DNA of 64,000 bases. It comes from Pseudomonas fluorescens (GTDB lineage: Bacteria > Pseudomonadota > Gammaproteobacteria > Pseudomonadales > Pseudomonadaceae). Made by a program: the position numbers and the translations under genes. Positions 1 through 8,724 of this stretch are shown here, in pieces. The number at the start of each line of letters is the position of its first letter. The stretch's first letter is position 1. The stretch is from positions 44,351 through 108,350 of the forward strand of contig NZ_CABVHJ010000014.1 of the NCBI RefSeq assembly GCF_902497745.1, in the 5' to 3' direction. The notes beneath the pieces are model-generated. The model searched no databases, had not been told where the DNA came from, and saw only the letters and a program-made list of their open reading frames with translations.

Positions 1-1
1 G

Positions 2-1504
2 CTGCACCTGGAATTCACCGTTCCCACCGAATCGCTAGTTGCCATTCGCGAACAACTGCTCGATTGGTTGAGCTTCTTCGCTCAGCAGGATTGGACGTCA
101 CTGCACAAAGAATACGCAGCCCTGCTTCAACGTCGGCAGCAAGTGAGCGGCGCACTGCAACTGGCACGGCTCGACAGTGAGCAGCTGGAAAACGGCCTGT
201 CCGATGCCGGCGTTGAAGCACTTACACAGATACTCCGCGAAATCGGCACTGTGGATAACTTCAGTGCTCACTGGCACCGGCCTGCCGCCAATCCATTTCT
301 GCGCGCCAGTGAACCTTTGGCCAATGCCGGGCTGATTCGCGGCCAGACCAGCGCCCACCGAGGCCTGCGTACATTTGCTCAGGATCGCTCGCGCGGACGC
401 CGCGAACGCTCGCCGATGCAGTTCAGCCAGGCTTTGCCGGACAGCGGCGATGAAGGCGCGATCTACCTGCGTTGGCAGGTGGAAGCGGCAGCCAGCGCGG
501 ATCTGCTCTCAAGGTTGCAACGCAGTCTTCGGCTCATTCTGCAAGATGCGCGTGAGGCCGGGGTCGATTTGTCTTTTAGCGCCACTGGCAATCAATGGCT
601 GCTGAAGCTCACCGGCCTGCAAGAGCCGATGCCCAGCGTCCTCGAGCACGCGCTGAAATGTCTGACGCAAGTTGATGCGGATTCCCCGCGCAGCGAGCCG
701 GAAACGCCGCTTGTCGCCATCCGCCAACTGCTTAAAGCACTGCCGGAACAGGTTCTGCAACCAGCAAAAACCGGCGATGACGCCAAACACCTGTGGACAA
801 CTTCACGCTGGGACGGCCTCGCACTGGGCCTCAACCAACCAACGCAATCCGCCATGGGCCTGGCCCTGAGCCGCATACCCGGGATACCGGACAATCAGTT
901 GCGTGCGCCAACAGTGACCTTCGCGCAAAAGCACTGGCGCCACATCGATACCGCATCCAGCGAACATGCCTTGCTGCTGCATTGCCCAACCGCCAGCCGT
1001 GACATCGCAGACGAGGCGGCGTGGCGAATGCTCGCGCAACTGTGCCAGACACCGTTCTATCAGCGTTTGCGCATCGAACTGCAATTGGGCTACGCCGTGT
1101 TCAGTGCGCTGCGGCAGATCCAGGGTCAAACCAGTCTGCTGTTCGGCGTGCAATCGCCAAATGCCAAACCTGCGGAGTTGCTTGAACACATTCAACAGTT
1201 TCTCAAGGGCATTCCCGCGCTGATCGAACAGCTTGATGACGCCAGCCTCAGCCAACACCGGCAAAACCTCACCGATCAATTCGACGGCGCCACGCTGGCC
1301 GGCAAAGACGCAGCCGAATTGCTCTGGCAGGCCAGGCTCACGGGCCACTCGTCGGATTATCTTGAGCAACTGATCGCTGCCATCGGCCAGCTGGATCGCC
1401 AGGCACTGCTCAGCGCTACACAGCGCTTGATCAACGCCGAAGGCGGCTGGCTCTGCCTTGCCAGCGATCCAGCCCCCGAAACCCCATGGCAAGCGGCAAA
1501 TTGA
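2..1504 (+). CDS. pqqF: PqqF, M16-family peptidase of PQQ biosynthesis (5' end outside window)
   Basis: This is the C-terminal part of a zinc-dependent M16 (pitrilysin-like) peptidase. The frame is open from base 2, so about 500 codons are visible and the start lies upstream of the window. The catalytic HxxEH motif of M16 enzymes sits in the N-terminal half and cannot be checked here. PqqF, with PqqG in other species, is thought to cut the PqqA peptide or its cross-linked product during PQQ synthesis. Identity rests on M16-like C-terminal sequence (for example the stretch around QRLRIELQLGYAVFSALRQ) and on its position immediately before pqqA-pqqE on the same strand. The stop lies about 155 bases before pqqA, so pqqA probably has its own promoter. 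I see no convincing sigma-70 box there. Confidence 0.9.
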   Translation: MHLEFTVPTESLVAIREQLLDWLSFFAQQDWTSLHKEYAALLQRRQQVSGALQLARLDSEQLENGLSDAGVEALTQILREIGTVDNFSAHWHRPAANPFLRASEPLANAGLIRGQTSAHRGLRTFAQDRSRGRRERSPMQFSQALPDSGDEGAIYLRWQVEAAASADLLSRLQRSLRLILQDAREAGVDLSFSATGNQWLLKLTGLQEPMPSVLEHALKCLTQVDADSPRSEPETPLVAIRQLLKALPEQVLQPAKTGDDAKHLWTTSRWDGLALGLNQPTQSAMGLALSRIPGIPDNQLRAPTVTFAQKHWRHIDTASSEHALLLHCPTASRDIADEAAWRMLAQLCQTPFYQRLRIELQLGYAVFSALRQIQGQTSLLFGVQSPNAKPAELLEHIQQFLKGIPALIEQLDDASLSQHRQNLTDQFDGATLAGKDAAELLWQARLTGHSSDYLEQLIAAIGQLDRQALLSATQRLINAEGGWLCLASDPAPETPWQAAN

Positions 1505-1660
1505 TCATTACCGAGGCTGCAAGGAGCTTTCTCAAAGATTCACGGGCAAATACTGTGAAATTTTGAGTAACATAGCAGCCTAACTATTTGGAACATCTTT
1601 GCGCTGCCGTGGACTATACCTATGGACAGCGCTATCCCACCCACCCTGAAGGAGACACCC

Positions 1661-1735
1661 ATGTCCTGGACAAAACCTGCTTACACCGACCTGCGTATCG
1701 GCTTCGAAGTCACCATGTACTTCGCCAGCCGCTGA
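1661..1735 (+). CDS. pqqA: PqqA, 24-residue PQQ precursor peptide
   Basis: Ribosomally made substrate peptide for PQQ. Translation gives 24 residues starting MSWTKPAY and ending in EVTMYFASR. The Glu (residue 16) and Tyr (residue 20) that become the PQQ skeleton are in the invariant E-V-T-M-Y spacing. A good Shine-Dalgarno (GAAGGAG, 1648-1654) precedes the ATG. In established PQQ chemistry PqqE cross-links this Glu and Tyr while PqqD holds the peptide. A strong hairpin terminator lies between this gene and pqqB, which fits a need for more PqqA than enzyme. The gene is small enough to be missed by length-filtered gene callers. Confidence 0.95.
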
Positions 1736-1762
1736 GTTCTGCTCACGTAGAATTGCAGTGCA

Positions 1763-1790
1763 ACGCCTCGGCTCGCCGGGGCGTTTTATT
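1763..1790 (+). terminator. Intrinsic terminator or attenuator between pqqA and pqqB
   Basis: A 9-bp stem (ACGCCTCGG with CCGGGGCGT, one G-T pair) closes a 4-base loop, CTCG, and runs straight into TTTATTTT. It lies 27 bases after the pqqA stop and 27 bases before the pqqB start, inside the transcription unit. Partial readthrough would give high pqqA and low pqqB-E mRNA. Confidence 0.85.
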
Positions 1791-1816
1791 TTCCGCGTTG
1801 AAATGATGGAGTGTTC

Positions 1817-2728
1817 ATGTTCGTCCAGATTCTGGGTTCGGCCGCTGGCGGCGGTTTTCCGCAGTGGAACTGCAACTGCGTCAATTGCGCAGGCTTTCGC
1901 GACGGCAGCCTGAATGCCAAGGCCCGCACCCAATCGTCCATCGCGATTTCCGATGACGGCGTGAACTGGGTGTTGTGCAATGCCTCGCCGGACATCCGCG
2001 CGCAGTTGCAAAGCTTCGCCCCGATGCAACCGGGCCGCGCCCTGCGTGACACCGGCATCAGCGCGATCATCCTGATGGACAGCCAGATCGACCACACCAC
2101 CGGCCTGCTCAGCCTGCGCGAAGGTTGCCCGCACCAGGTCTGGTGCACGGACATGGTTCACGAAGACCTCAGTACCGGTTTTCCGCTGTTCAAGATGCTC
2201 ACCCACTGGAACGGCGGGCTGGACTGGAACCGCATCGAACTCGACCAGAGCTTCACCGTGGCCGCGTGCCCGAACCTGCGTTTCACCCCGCTGCCGTTGC
2301 GCAGCGCCGCGCCACCGTACTCGCCGCACCGCTTCGATCCACACCCGGGCGACAACATTGGTTTGATCGTTGAAGACCTGAACACCGGCGGTAAATTGTT
2401 CTACGCGCCGGGTCTGGGCAAGGTCGATGCGCCGTTGCTGGAAATCATGGCCGGCAGTGATTGCCTGCTGGTCGACGGCACGATGTGGGATGACGATGAA
2501 ATGCAGCGCCGTGGCGTCGGCACCCGTACCGGTCGTGAGATGGGTCATTTGGCGCAGAACGGGCCTGGCGGAATGCTCGAAGTGCTGGAGCGGTTGCCGG
2601 AGCAGCGCAAGGTGCTTATCCACATCAACAACACCAATCCGATTCTCGATGAGGATTCGCCGGAGCGTGCCGAACTGGCGCGGCGTAATGTTGAAGTGGC
2701 GTTCGATGGCATGAGTATTGTGTTGTAG
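1817..2728 (+). CDS. pqqB: PqqB, metallo-beta-lactamase-fold oxygenase of PQQ biosynthesis
   Basis: 303 residues, the usual PqqB length. The start FVQILGSAAGGGFPQW is the family signature and is followed by a Cys-rich CNCVNC (about residues 18-23). The metallo-beta-lactamase-like DSQIDHTTGL lies near residue 93. PqqB is an iron-dependent hydroxylase acting on the tyrosine moiety of the cross-linked precursor in the cytoplasm. I chose ATG 1817 over GTG 1811 because GGAG (1808-1811) is then 5 bases from the start and the protein begins as in relatives. A REP doublet separates it from pqqC, but both run in the same direction. Confidence 0.95.
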   Translation: MFVQILGSAAGGGFPQWNCNCVNCAGFRDGSLNAKARTQSSIAISDDGVNWVLCNASPDIRAQLQSFAPMQPGRALRDTGISAIILMDSQIDHTTGLLSLREGCPHQVWCTDMVHEDLSTGFPLFKMLTHWNGGLDWNRIELDQSFTVAACPNLRFTPLPLRSAAPPYSPHRFDPHPGDNIGLIVEDLNTGGKLFYAPGLGKVDAPLLEIMAGSDCLLVDGTMWDDDEMQRRGVGTRTGREMGHLAQNGPGGMLEVLERLPEQRKVLIHINNTNPILDEDSPERAELARRNVEVAFDGMSIVL

Positions 2729-2739
2729 CGACCGGCCTC

Positions 2740-2812
2740 TTCGCGAGCAAGCTCGCTCCCACACGGGATCTGTGGCGTACACAAACCCTGTGGGAGCGAG
2801 CTTGCTCGCGAA
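2740..2812. repeat. REP doublet (REPIN) 1, between pqqB and pqqC
   Basis: Two inverted copies of a ~23-bp REP arm (TTCGCGAGCAAGCTCGC... then its reverse complement), AA/TT subtype, separated by a short spacer. It sits inside the pqq operon. Confidence 0.9.
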
Positions 2813-2864
2813 GGCGTCCGAATAGACACCCAGGATTCCAACGGTTGTTCCCCGGAGAACCGCA

Positions 2865-3617
2865 ATGACCGACACCGCAATGTCACCCGCCGAATTCGAA
2901 GCGGCCCTGCGCGCCAAAGGCGCCTACTACCACATCTACCACCCCTATCACGTGGCGATGTATGAAGGCCGCGCCACCCGCGAGCAGATCCAGGGCTGGG
3001 TCGCCAACCGCTTCTACTATCAGGTGAACATTCCCCTGAAAGACGCGGCGATCCTCGCCAACTGCCCGGACCGCGAAATCCGCCGTGAGTGGATTCAGCG
3101 CCTGCTCGACCACGACGGTGCTCCCGGCGAAGACGGCGGCATCGAAGCCTGGCTGCGTCTCGGTCAAGCGGTCGGTCTCGATCCGGATCAACTGCGCTCG
3201 CAGGAACTGGTGCTGCCCGGCGTGCGTTTCGCCGTCGATGCCTACGTCAACTTTGCCCGTCGCGCCAGTTGGCAGGAAGCCGCCAGCAGCTCGTTGACCG
3301 AACTGTTCGCGCCGCAGATTCACCAGTCGCGCCTCGACAGCTGGCCGCAGCATTACCCGTGGATCGACCCGGCCGGTTACGAATACTTCCGCACCCGCCT
3401 CGGTCAGGCGCGGCGCGATGTCGAGCATGGTCTGGCGATCACGCTGGAGCACTACAAGACTCGCGAAGGCCAGGAGCGCATGCTGGAAATTCTCCAGTTC
3501 AAACTGGACATTCTTTGGAGCATGCTCGATGCCATGAGCATGGCCTACGAACTGAACCGCCCGCCGTATCACAGCGTCACCGAACAACGGGTCTGGCATA
3601 AAGGAATCACCTTATGA
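2865..3617 (+). CDS. pqqC: PqqC, pyrroloquinoline-quinone synthase
   Basis: 250 residues, full length for PqqC. This cofactorless oxidase carries out the final ring closure and eight-electron oxidation that yields PQQ. The conserved N-terminal stretch KGAYYHIYHPYH and the GWVANRFYYQ motif (about residues 45-54) are family hallmarks, as is the C-terminal ILWSMLDAM. The protein is all-helical, related to the TENA/heme-oxygenase fold, and cytoplasmic. A Shine-Dalgarno (CCGGAG) precedes the ATG. Its stop overlaps the pqqD start by 4 bases (ATGA), implying translational coupling. Confidence 0.96.
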   Translation: MTDTAMSPAEFEAALRAKGAYYHIYHPYHVAMYEGRATREQIQGWVANRFYYQVNIPLKDAAILANCPDREIRREWIQRLLDHDGAPGEDGGIEAWLRLGQAVGLDPDQLRSQELVLPGVRFAVDAYVNFARRASWQEAASSSLTELFAPQIHQSRLDSWPQHYPWIDPAGYEYFRTRLGQARRDVEHGLAITLEHYKTREGQERMLEILQFKLDILWSMLDAMSMAYELNRPPYHSVTEQRVWHKGITL

Positions 3618-3889
3618 GTTTCGACCGCAGCAAAGTCCCGACCTGGCGTCCCGGCTACCGTTTCCAGTACGAACCGGCACAAAAAGGTCATGTGCTGCTC
3701 TACCCGGAAGGCATGATCAAGCTCAACGACAGCGCCGCATTGATCGGTGGTTTGATCGACGGTGAGCGCGATGTTGCGGCAATCATCGCCAAACTCGATG
3801 AGCAGTTCCCCGGCGTGCCCGAGCTCGGTGACGACATCGAGCAATTCATGGAGGTTGCCCGTGCGCAGCACTGGATCGAACTTGCCTGA
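3614..3889 (+). CDS. pqqD: PqqD, PqqA-binding peptide chaperone
   Basis: 91-residue RiPP recognition element protein. PqqD binds PqqA and presents it to the radical SAM enzyme PqqE. The sequence starts MSFDRSKVPTWRPGYRF and contains the LLYPEGMIKLN strand typical of the family. It overlaps pqqC by 4 bases. The 3' end carries the Shine-Dalgarno and start of pqqE, so C, D and E are tightly coupled and their stoichiometry is probably set by translation. Confidence 0.95.
   Translation: MSFDRSKVPTWRPGYRFQYEPAQKGHVLLYPEGMIKLNDSAALIGGLIDGERDVAAIIAKLDEQFPGVPELGDDIEQFMEVARAQHWIELA
3850..3854 (+). promoter_or_regulatory. Shine-Dalgarno that fixes the pqqE start
   Basis: GGAGG inside the end of pqqD, 6 bases before GTG 3861. 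No other in-frame start nearby has a comparable ribosome site, so this decides the GTG start of pqqE. Confidence 0.8.
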
Positions 3890-5021
3890 TCTGCCGCCCA
3901 AGCCTGAAGTCGGCCTGCCGCTGTGGCTGCTCGCCGAGCTGACCTACCGCTGCCCGCTACAATGCCCGTACTGCTCCAATCCGCTGGATTTCGCCGAGCA
4001 GGGCAAAGAGCTGAGCACCGAGCAGTGGATCAAGGTCTTCCGCGAAGCGCGGGAGATGGGCGCGGCGCAACTGGGCTTTTCCGGTGGCGAACCGCTGGTG
4101 CGTCAGGATCTCGCCGAGCTGATTCATGAAGCGCGGCAGTTGGGTTTCTACACCAACCTGATCACCTCGGGCATCGGTCTGACCGAGCAGAAAATCAGCG
4201 ACTTCAAAAAGGCCGGACTGGATCACATTCAGATCAGTTTTCAGGCCAGTGACGAGCAAGTGAACAACCTGCTCGCCGGTTCGAAAAAAGCCTTCGCGCA
4301 GAAATTGGAAATGGCTCGCGCAGTGAAGGCCCACGGCTATCCGATGGTGCTGAACTTCGTCACCCATCGGCACAACATAGACAAGATCGACCGCATCATC
4401 GAGCTGTGCATTGCGCTGGAAGCCGACTTCGTCGAGCTCGCCACCTGCCAGTTCTACGGTTGGGCGCAACTCAATCGTGTCGGCCTGTTGCCGACCAAAG
4501 AACAACTGGTGCGTGCCGAACGTATCACTAACGAATACCGCGCAAAACTGGAAGCCGAAGGGCATCCGTGCAAGCTGATTTTCGTCACTCCGGATTACTA
4601 CGAAGAACGCCCGAAAGCCTGCATGAACGGCTGGGGCAGCATCTTTCTGACGGTCACGCCGGACGGCACCGCCCTGCCCTGTCATGGTGCCCGGCAGCTG
4701 CCGGTACAATTTCCTAATGTGCGCGATCACAGCATGCAGCACATCTGGTACGACTCGTTCGGCTTCAACCGCTTTCGCGGTTACGACTGGATGCCCGATC
4801 CGTGCCGCTCCTGCGACGAGAAAGAAAAGGACTTCGGCGGCTGCCGCTGCCAGGCGTTCATGCTCACCGGCGATGCGAGCAATGCCGACCCGGTGTGCAG
4901 CAAATCCGAACATCACGGCGTGATCCTCAAGGCTCGCGAAGAAGCCAAGACCGCCACCCAGACCATCGAACAATTGGCCTTCCGCAATGAACGAAACTCG
5001 CGCCTCATCGCCAAGGGCTGA
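3861..5021 (+). CDS. pqqE: PqqE, radical SAM/SPASM PqqA cross-linking enzyme
   Basis: 386 residues from a GTG start. Forms the Glu-Tyr C-C bond in PqqA using S-adenosylmethionine. The CX3CX2C cluster motif is C31, C35, C38 (RCPLQCPYC). A GGEP SAM-binding motif follows, and a C-terminal SPASM region has the cysteine pattern CRSCDEKEKDFGGCRC that holds auxiliary iron-sulfur clusters. The gene overlaps the last 29 bases of pqqD in another frame. An ATG start far upstream inside pqqD would add a non-conserved tail with no ribosome site. The 3' end overlaps the next peptidase gene by 35 bases. Confidence 0.95.
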   Translation: MRSTGSNLPDLPPKPEVGLPLWLLAELTYRCPLQCPYCSNPLDFAEQGKELSTEQWIKVFREAREMGAAQLGFSGGEPLVRQDLAELIHEARQLGFYTNLITSGIGLTEQKISDFKKAGLDHIQISFQASDEQVNNLLAGSKKAFAQKLEMARAVKAHGYPMVLNFVTHRHNIDKIDRIIELCIALEADFVELATCQFYGWAQLNRVGLLPTKEQLVRAERITNEYRAKLEAEGHPCKLIFVTPDYYEERPKACMNGWGSIFLTVTPDGTALPCHGARQLPVQFPNVRDHSMQHIWYDSFGFNRFRGYDWMPDPCRSCDEKEKDFGGCRCQAFMLTGDASNADPVCSKSEHHGVILKAREEAKTATQTIEQLAFRNERNSRLIAKG

Positions 5022-6786
5022 GCCTTTCAGCGCCTCGCAAGCCGTCGCTGCCGGCATGGACTTCGCCGAGTTGCAGCTCGGCGCCAATGGGCTGTTCTGG
5101 AATGAATACCGCCCGGAAGATGCCGCGTGCCGGATCTGGCATTGGCGCGAAGGCGTGGCGAAATGTCTGACACCGAACGGCTTCAGCGTGCGCAGTCGCG
5201 TGTACGAATATGGCGGTGGCGCGTTTTGTCTGACGCCGGATGGGGTGGTTTTCGTTGCTGAGGCGGATCAGCAGTTGTATCGGCAGACGCTGGATGGTTC
5301 GCCAGAGGCGCTGACGTCGGGCGATTGTCGTTACGGCGATCTGCATTGCGCTCTCGACCAGGTGCTGGCGGTAGAAGAACAGCACGATCAGCATCGACTG
5401 GTGGCGATTGATTTGGCGGATGGCGCGCGACGTGTGCTGGCCGAAGGTGCGGATTTCTACGCGGCACCTACCCTCAGCCCGGATGGTCAGCGTTTGGCGT
5501 GGATCGAGTGGAGCCGGCCTCATCAGCCTTGGACTTCAACACGATTGATGGTGGCTGACGGTGATTTTTCTGCGCCCCGTTGCGTGGCGGGAGACCAGGT
5601 TGAGGAGTCGATTCAACAACCGCGATTCGATGCCGAAGGTCGTTTGTACTGCCTGACTGATCGGGGTGGTTTCTGGCAGCCGTGGGTTGAAACTAGCGAT
5701 GGCTTGAAACCACTGCTCGCTGCGCAGGCCGATCATGCGCCGGCACCGTGGCAACTCGGCGGCTGCACTTGGTTCCCTGTTGGAGATTCCTTTTTAGCCA
5801 GTTGGAGCGAAGGTGGTTTTGGGCGCCTGACGCTTGGCGATGAAGATTACACGGGGGACTACAGCCGCTTCCGCCATTTGGCGCTGGATGCACAGAACAT
5901 CTACTGCATCGCCGCCTCGCCGATCAGCCCTTCGGCGGTCATCGCTATTGATCGAACCAGCCGCGAAGTGAAAGTGCTGGCCGGTGGTGTTGCTCCCCTG
6001 CCCGCTGAGCGTATCAGCCGTCCGCAAACCCTGCGCTACCCAAGCGGTACAGGTGAAGCCCACGGTTTCTTTTATCCGGCCATGAGCGGCGAGACAAAAC
6101 CGCCGCTGGTGGTATTCATCCATGGCGGCCCGACATCAGCCTGCTACCCGATGCTTGATCCGCGAATCCAGTACTGGACGCAACGCGGCTTTGCAGTCGC
6201 CGATCTCAACTATCGCGGCAGCAGCGGTTATGGCCGGGAATATCGACAGGCACTGCATCTGAGCTGGGGCGAGGTGGATGTCGAGGATGCTTGTGCGGTG
6301 GTGAGTTATCTCGCCGAACAGGGCTTGATCGACGGTGAACGCGCATTCATTCGAGGTGGCAGCGCAGGCGGCTACACCACTTTATGCGCGCTGGCGTTCA
6401 AACACGTCTTCCGCGCCGGAGCGAGTTTGTACGGCGTTAGCGACCCGGTGGCGTTGGCTCGGGCAACGCACAAATTCGAGGGTGATTATCTGGACTGGCT
6501 GATCGGCGATCCCGAGCAAGACGCCGAACGCTACGCGGCCCGCACACCGTTGCTGCACGCGAGCAATATTGGAGTGCCGGTAATCTTTTTTCAGGGTGAA
6601 CTGGACGCTGTCGTAGTCCCGCAACAAACCCGCGACATGGTTACGGCACTTGAGAGAAACGGCATCCCAGTCGAAGCGCATTACTACCTCGACGAACGCC
6701 ACGGCTTCCGCCGTGCGGCCAATCAGGCGCATGCGCTGGAACAGGAATGGAAGTTCTATCGGCGGGTGATGGGATTGGCGGACTGA
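4987..6786 (+). CDS. S9 prolyl-oligopeptidase-family peptidase of the pqq cluster
   Basis: 599 residues: an N-terminal beta-propeller-like half followed by an alpha/beta-hydrolase peptidase domain. The catalytic triad can be placed as Ser459 (GGSAGG), Asp540 (GELDAV) and His572 (ERHGF). There is no signal peptide, so it is probably cytosolic. It overlaps the end of pqqE by 35 bases, which argues for the same operon. From memory, P. fluorescens pqq clusters carry such a gene, called pqqM in strain B16. It could help degrade or trim PqqA-derived peptides, but that role is inference. The start codon has only a weak ribosome site; an internal ATG (5056) is possible. Confidence 0.85.
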   Translation: MNETRASSPRAEPFSASQAVAAGMDFAELQLGANGLFWNEYRPEDAACRIWHWREGVAKCLTPNGFSVRSRVYEYGGGAFCLTPDGVVFVAEADQQLYRQTLDGSPEALTSGDCRYGDLHCALDQVLAVEEQHDQHRLVAIDLADGARRVLAEGADFYAAPTLSPDGQRLAWIEWSRPHQPWTSTRLMVADGDFSAPRCVAGDQVEESIQQPRFDAEGRLYCLTDRGGFWQPWVETSDGLKPLLAAQADHAPAPWQLGGCTWFPVGDSFLASWSEGGFGRLTLGDEDYTGDYSRFRHLALDAQNIYCIAASPISPSAVIAIDRTSREVKVLAGGVAPLPAERISRPQTLRYPSGTGEAHGFFYPAMSGETKPPLVVFIHGGPTSACYPMLDPRIQYWTQRGFAVADLNYRGSSGYGREYRQALHLSWGEVDVEDACAVVSYLAEQGLIDGERAFIRGGSAGGYTTLCALAFKHVFRAGASLYGVSDPVALARATHKFEGDYLDWLIGDPEQDAERYAARTPLLHASNIGVPVIFFQGELDAVVVPQQTRDMVTALERNGIPVEAHYYLDERHGFRRAANQAHALEQEWKFYRRVMGLAD

Positions 6787-6819
6787 TCAGCGCGCCCCCG
6801 TTGAAATCGCGCGGCCCCA

Positions 6820-6894
6820 TTCGCGAGCAGGCTCGCTCCCACATTGAATCTGTGTTGTTCACACATCCCCTGTGGGAGCGAGCCTGCTCGCGAA
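6820..6894. repeat. REP doublet 2
   Basis: Inverted REP arms of the AG/CT subtype lying between the S9 peptidase stop and the convergent small membrane peptide gene. Confidence 0.9.
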
Positions 6895-6919
6895 AGCTAT
6901 CTACTTGGCGCCGCCGGAC

Positions 6920-7078
6920 TCAGCGCTTGGCGATGATATACACCGCATGCACGATCCCCGGGATATACCCGCACAACGTCAGCAGAATGTTCAACCAGAA
7001 CGCCCCGCCAAACCCGACCTGCAGAAACACACCCAGTGGCGGCAACAGAATGGCGATGATGATGCGAATGAAGTCCAT
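6920..7078 (-). CDS. YqaE/Pmp3-family small membrane protein
   Basis: 52 residues with two hydrophobic helices, beginning MDFIRIIIAILLPPLGVFLQ and containing the family pattern GGAFWLNILLTLCGYIPG, then ending IIAKR. Pmp3/YqaE proteins are inner-membrane proteolipids linked to osmotic and cation stress. A good AGGAG ribosome site precedes the ATG. It lies downstream of the aminotransferase on the same strand, but a terminator lies between, so it is probably transcribed separately. Confidence 0.9.
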   Translation of the reverse strand: MDFIRIIIAILLPPLGVFLQVGFGGAFWLNILLTLCGYIPGIVHAVYIIAKR

Positions 7079-7183
7079 GGGTCAGCTCCTGAATGGGGGT
7101 TGGCTCACATGAGCCATACAAGCTAATCGACCCGCGCCGTTCGTCAGGGTTCAGTGCAACGGCCATTTGATCGCCACCACCTC

Positions 7184-7225
7184 AAAAAAAACGCCCCACG
7201 CCAAAAGAATCAGGCGTGGGGCGTG
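7184..7225 (-). terminator. Intrinsic terminator after the aminotransferase
   Basis: Read on the minus strand, a 12-bp perfect stem (ACGCCCCACGCC with its complement) closes a 10-base loop and is followed by eight T. It lies about 47 bases past the aminotransferase stop. Confidence 0.92.
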
Positions 7226-7271
7226 CGTTATACCGCGAGACGGTTCTTGGAATCGGGTGGGAAACTTCAGT

Positions 7272-8555
7272 TCAGACGGCAATCCCTTTGCGGCAATGCA
7301 GTTGCGCGGTGCGCACTCGCGAGAAGGCGCGGGCCAGGCGCAGGAGCATTTCGTCGATATTGGTTTTGCTCACGGTGAGTGCCGGGGTGAAGCGCAGGCA
7401 GTTGGCTTGCGGGGCGTTGAGCAGCAAGCCTTCATGAAGGGCGGCGTGGACCACGGCCTCGGCGGAATCGTCTGACAGGGTCAGTCCGTAGAACAGACCT
7501 TGACCGCGCAGTTCGCCGTGGTCATAGCGGTGGGCCAATCGGGCCAGACCTTCACGCAGGTGCTGACCGTTATCGTTGACCTGCTGGAGGAAGCTGCGGT
7601 CGTGCACGCTGTCGAGCACGACCAGACCGGCCGCCGTCATCAATGCATTGCCGTGATGCGTGCCGCCGAGTTCGCCGGCCTCGAAACAGCAGGCCTTGCC
7701 CCGCGCCAGCAGCGCCGCCAACGGCACACCGCCGCCAAGCCCTTTGCCGAGCACAACGATATCGGCGCGCACGCCGTAGGATTGTTCGGCGAGCAAGGTG
7801 CCGCAGCGACCGATGCCGGTCTGTACTTCGTCGAGAATCAGCAGAATGCCCAATTCGCGGCACAGTCGTTCGACACCTTTGAGGTAATGCTCGGTCGCCG
7901 GCACAACGCCGGCGTCGCTCTGGATCGGCTCAAGCATGATCGCCACGGTCTGCGCATCAACCGCCGCGTGCAACGCCGGCAAGTCGTTGAACGGCACCAG
8001 ATCAAAACCCGGCAGCAGTGGCGCAAAACGGTTGTGCAGGTTGCAGCTGTCGGAGGCGGAAATCGTCGCCAGACTACGGCCATGACAACCCTGCTTCGCA
8101 ACAATAATCCTCGACGCGCCGCCACGATGCAGTTGGCCCCACTTGCGCGCGAGTTTGATCGCTGCTTCACAGGCTTCGCTGCCGCTGTTGAGCAGGTAGG
8201 CCTGATCGCTGGAGGTAGCGGCGCACAGACGCTCGGCAAGGCTGAGCATGCCGCGATTATGCAGATTGAAACCGGGATTGATCAGCGCCTGGGCTTGACT
8301 GGCAATAGCTTTGACCAGCGCCGACGGGCTGTGACCAAGGCTGTTGGCACCACCGGCCTGGGAAAAATCGAGGTACGCACGGTCATTGCTGTCCCACAAC
8401 CACGAACCCTTACCCCGGACGAACACCTGTTGCGGCCGTTCGACGCTGGGCATCAGCCTTTCAGCGCTAAGATTTTCGCTGCTTTCAGCAGGATTGGCCT
8501 GGAAGGCGAGGTCATCAAGACTCGGCGTCTGACGCCGCAAACTGAACAGATTCAT
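7272..8555 (-). CDS. Class III PLP aminotransferase (ArgD/AstC-like)
   Basis: 427 residues. PLP-dependent fold-type I enzyme of the acetylornithine/omega-amino-acid transaminase family. Visible motifs are NSGSEACEAAIKLAR (phosphate binding), LILDEVQTGIGR with Asp242, and the PLP-lysine in LGKGLGGG (Lys271). The substrate cannot be read from sequence. I chose ATG 8555 because GAGGTG precedes it; a start 14 codons upstream adds an unconserved leader. It is divergent from a LysR gene that may control it. From memory, an aminotransferase and a regulator at this position are named pqqI and pqqH in P. fluorescens B16; I did not verify this. Confidence 0.85.
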   Translation of the reverse strand: MNLFSLRRQTPSLDDLAFQANPAESSENLSAERLMPSVERPQQVFVRGKGSWLWDSNDRAYLDFSQAGGANSLGHSPSALVKAIASQAQALINPGFNLHNRGMLSLAERLCAATSSDQAYLLNSGSEACEAAIKLARKWGQLHRGGASRIIVAKQGCHGRSLATISASDSCNLHNRFAPLLPGFDLVPFNDLPALHAAVDAQTVAIMLEPIQSDAGVVPATEHYLKGVERLCRELGILLILDEVQTGIGRCGTLLAEQSYGVRADIVVLGKGLGGGVPLAALLARGKACCFEAGELGGTHHGNALMTAAGLVVLDSVHDRSFLQQVNDNGQHLREGLARLAHRYDHGELRGQGLFYGLTLSDDSAEAVVHAALHEGLLLNAPQANCLRFTPALTVSKTNIDEMLLRLARAFSRVRTAQLHCRKGIAV

Positions 8556-8558
8556 TGA

Positions 8559-8582
8559 AAAACACCTCGTTTCAGGTGTTTT
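8559..8582 (-). promoter_or_regulatory. Inverted repeat overlapping the aminotransferase ribosome site
   Basis: Perfect 9-bp arms AAAACACCT and AGGTGTTTT around a 6-base loop, ending 4 bases before the start codon. In the mRNA the 3' arm contains the Shine-Dalgarno AGGUG. It could be an RNA hairpin masking translation or a DNA operator. Confidence 0.6.
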
Positions 8583-8724
8583 GAACTGCCTATGCAAACA
8601 CTGTCGAAGCGAACGCTATTCATCGCGCTTTCTGGCCCTGTAAGCCTTGTGAATGCGGTTAGACTAGGCGCACTGACGCCTGCGGGCCATTTCGATTTCC
8701 CAGCATTTTCGATAAGCATTACTT

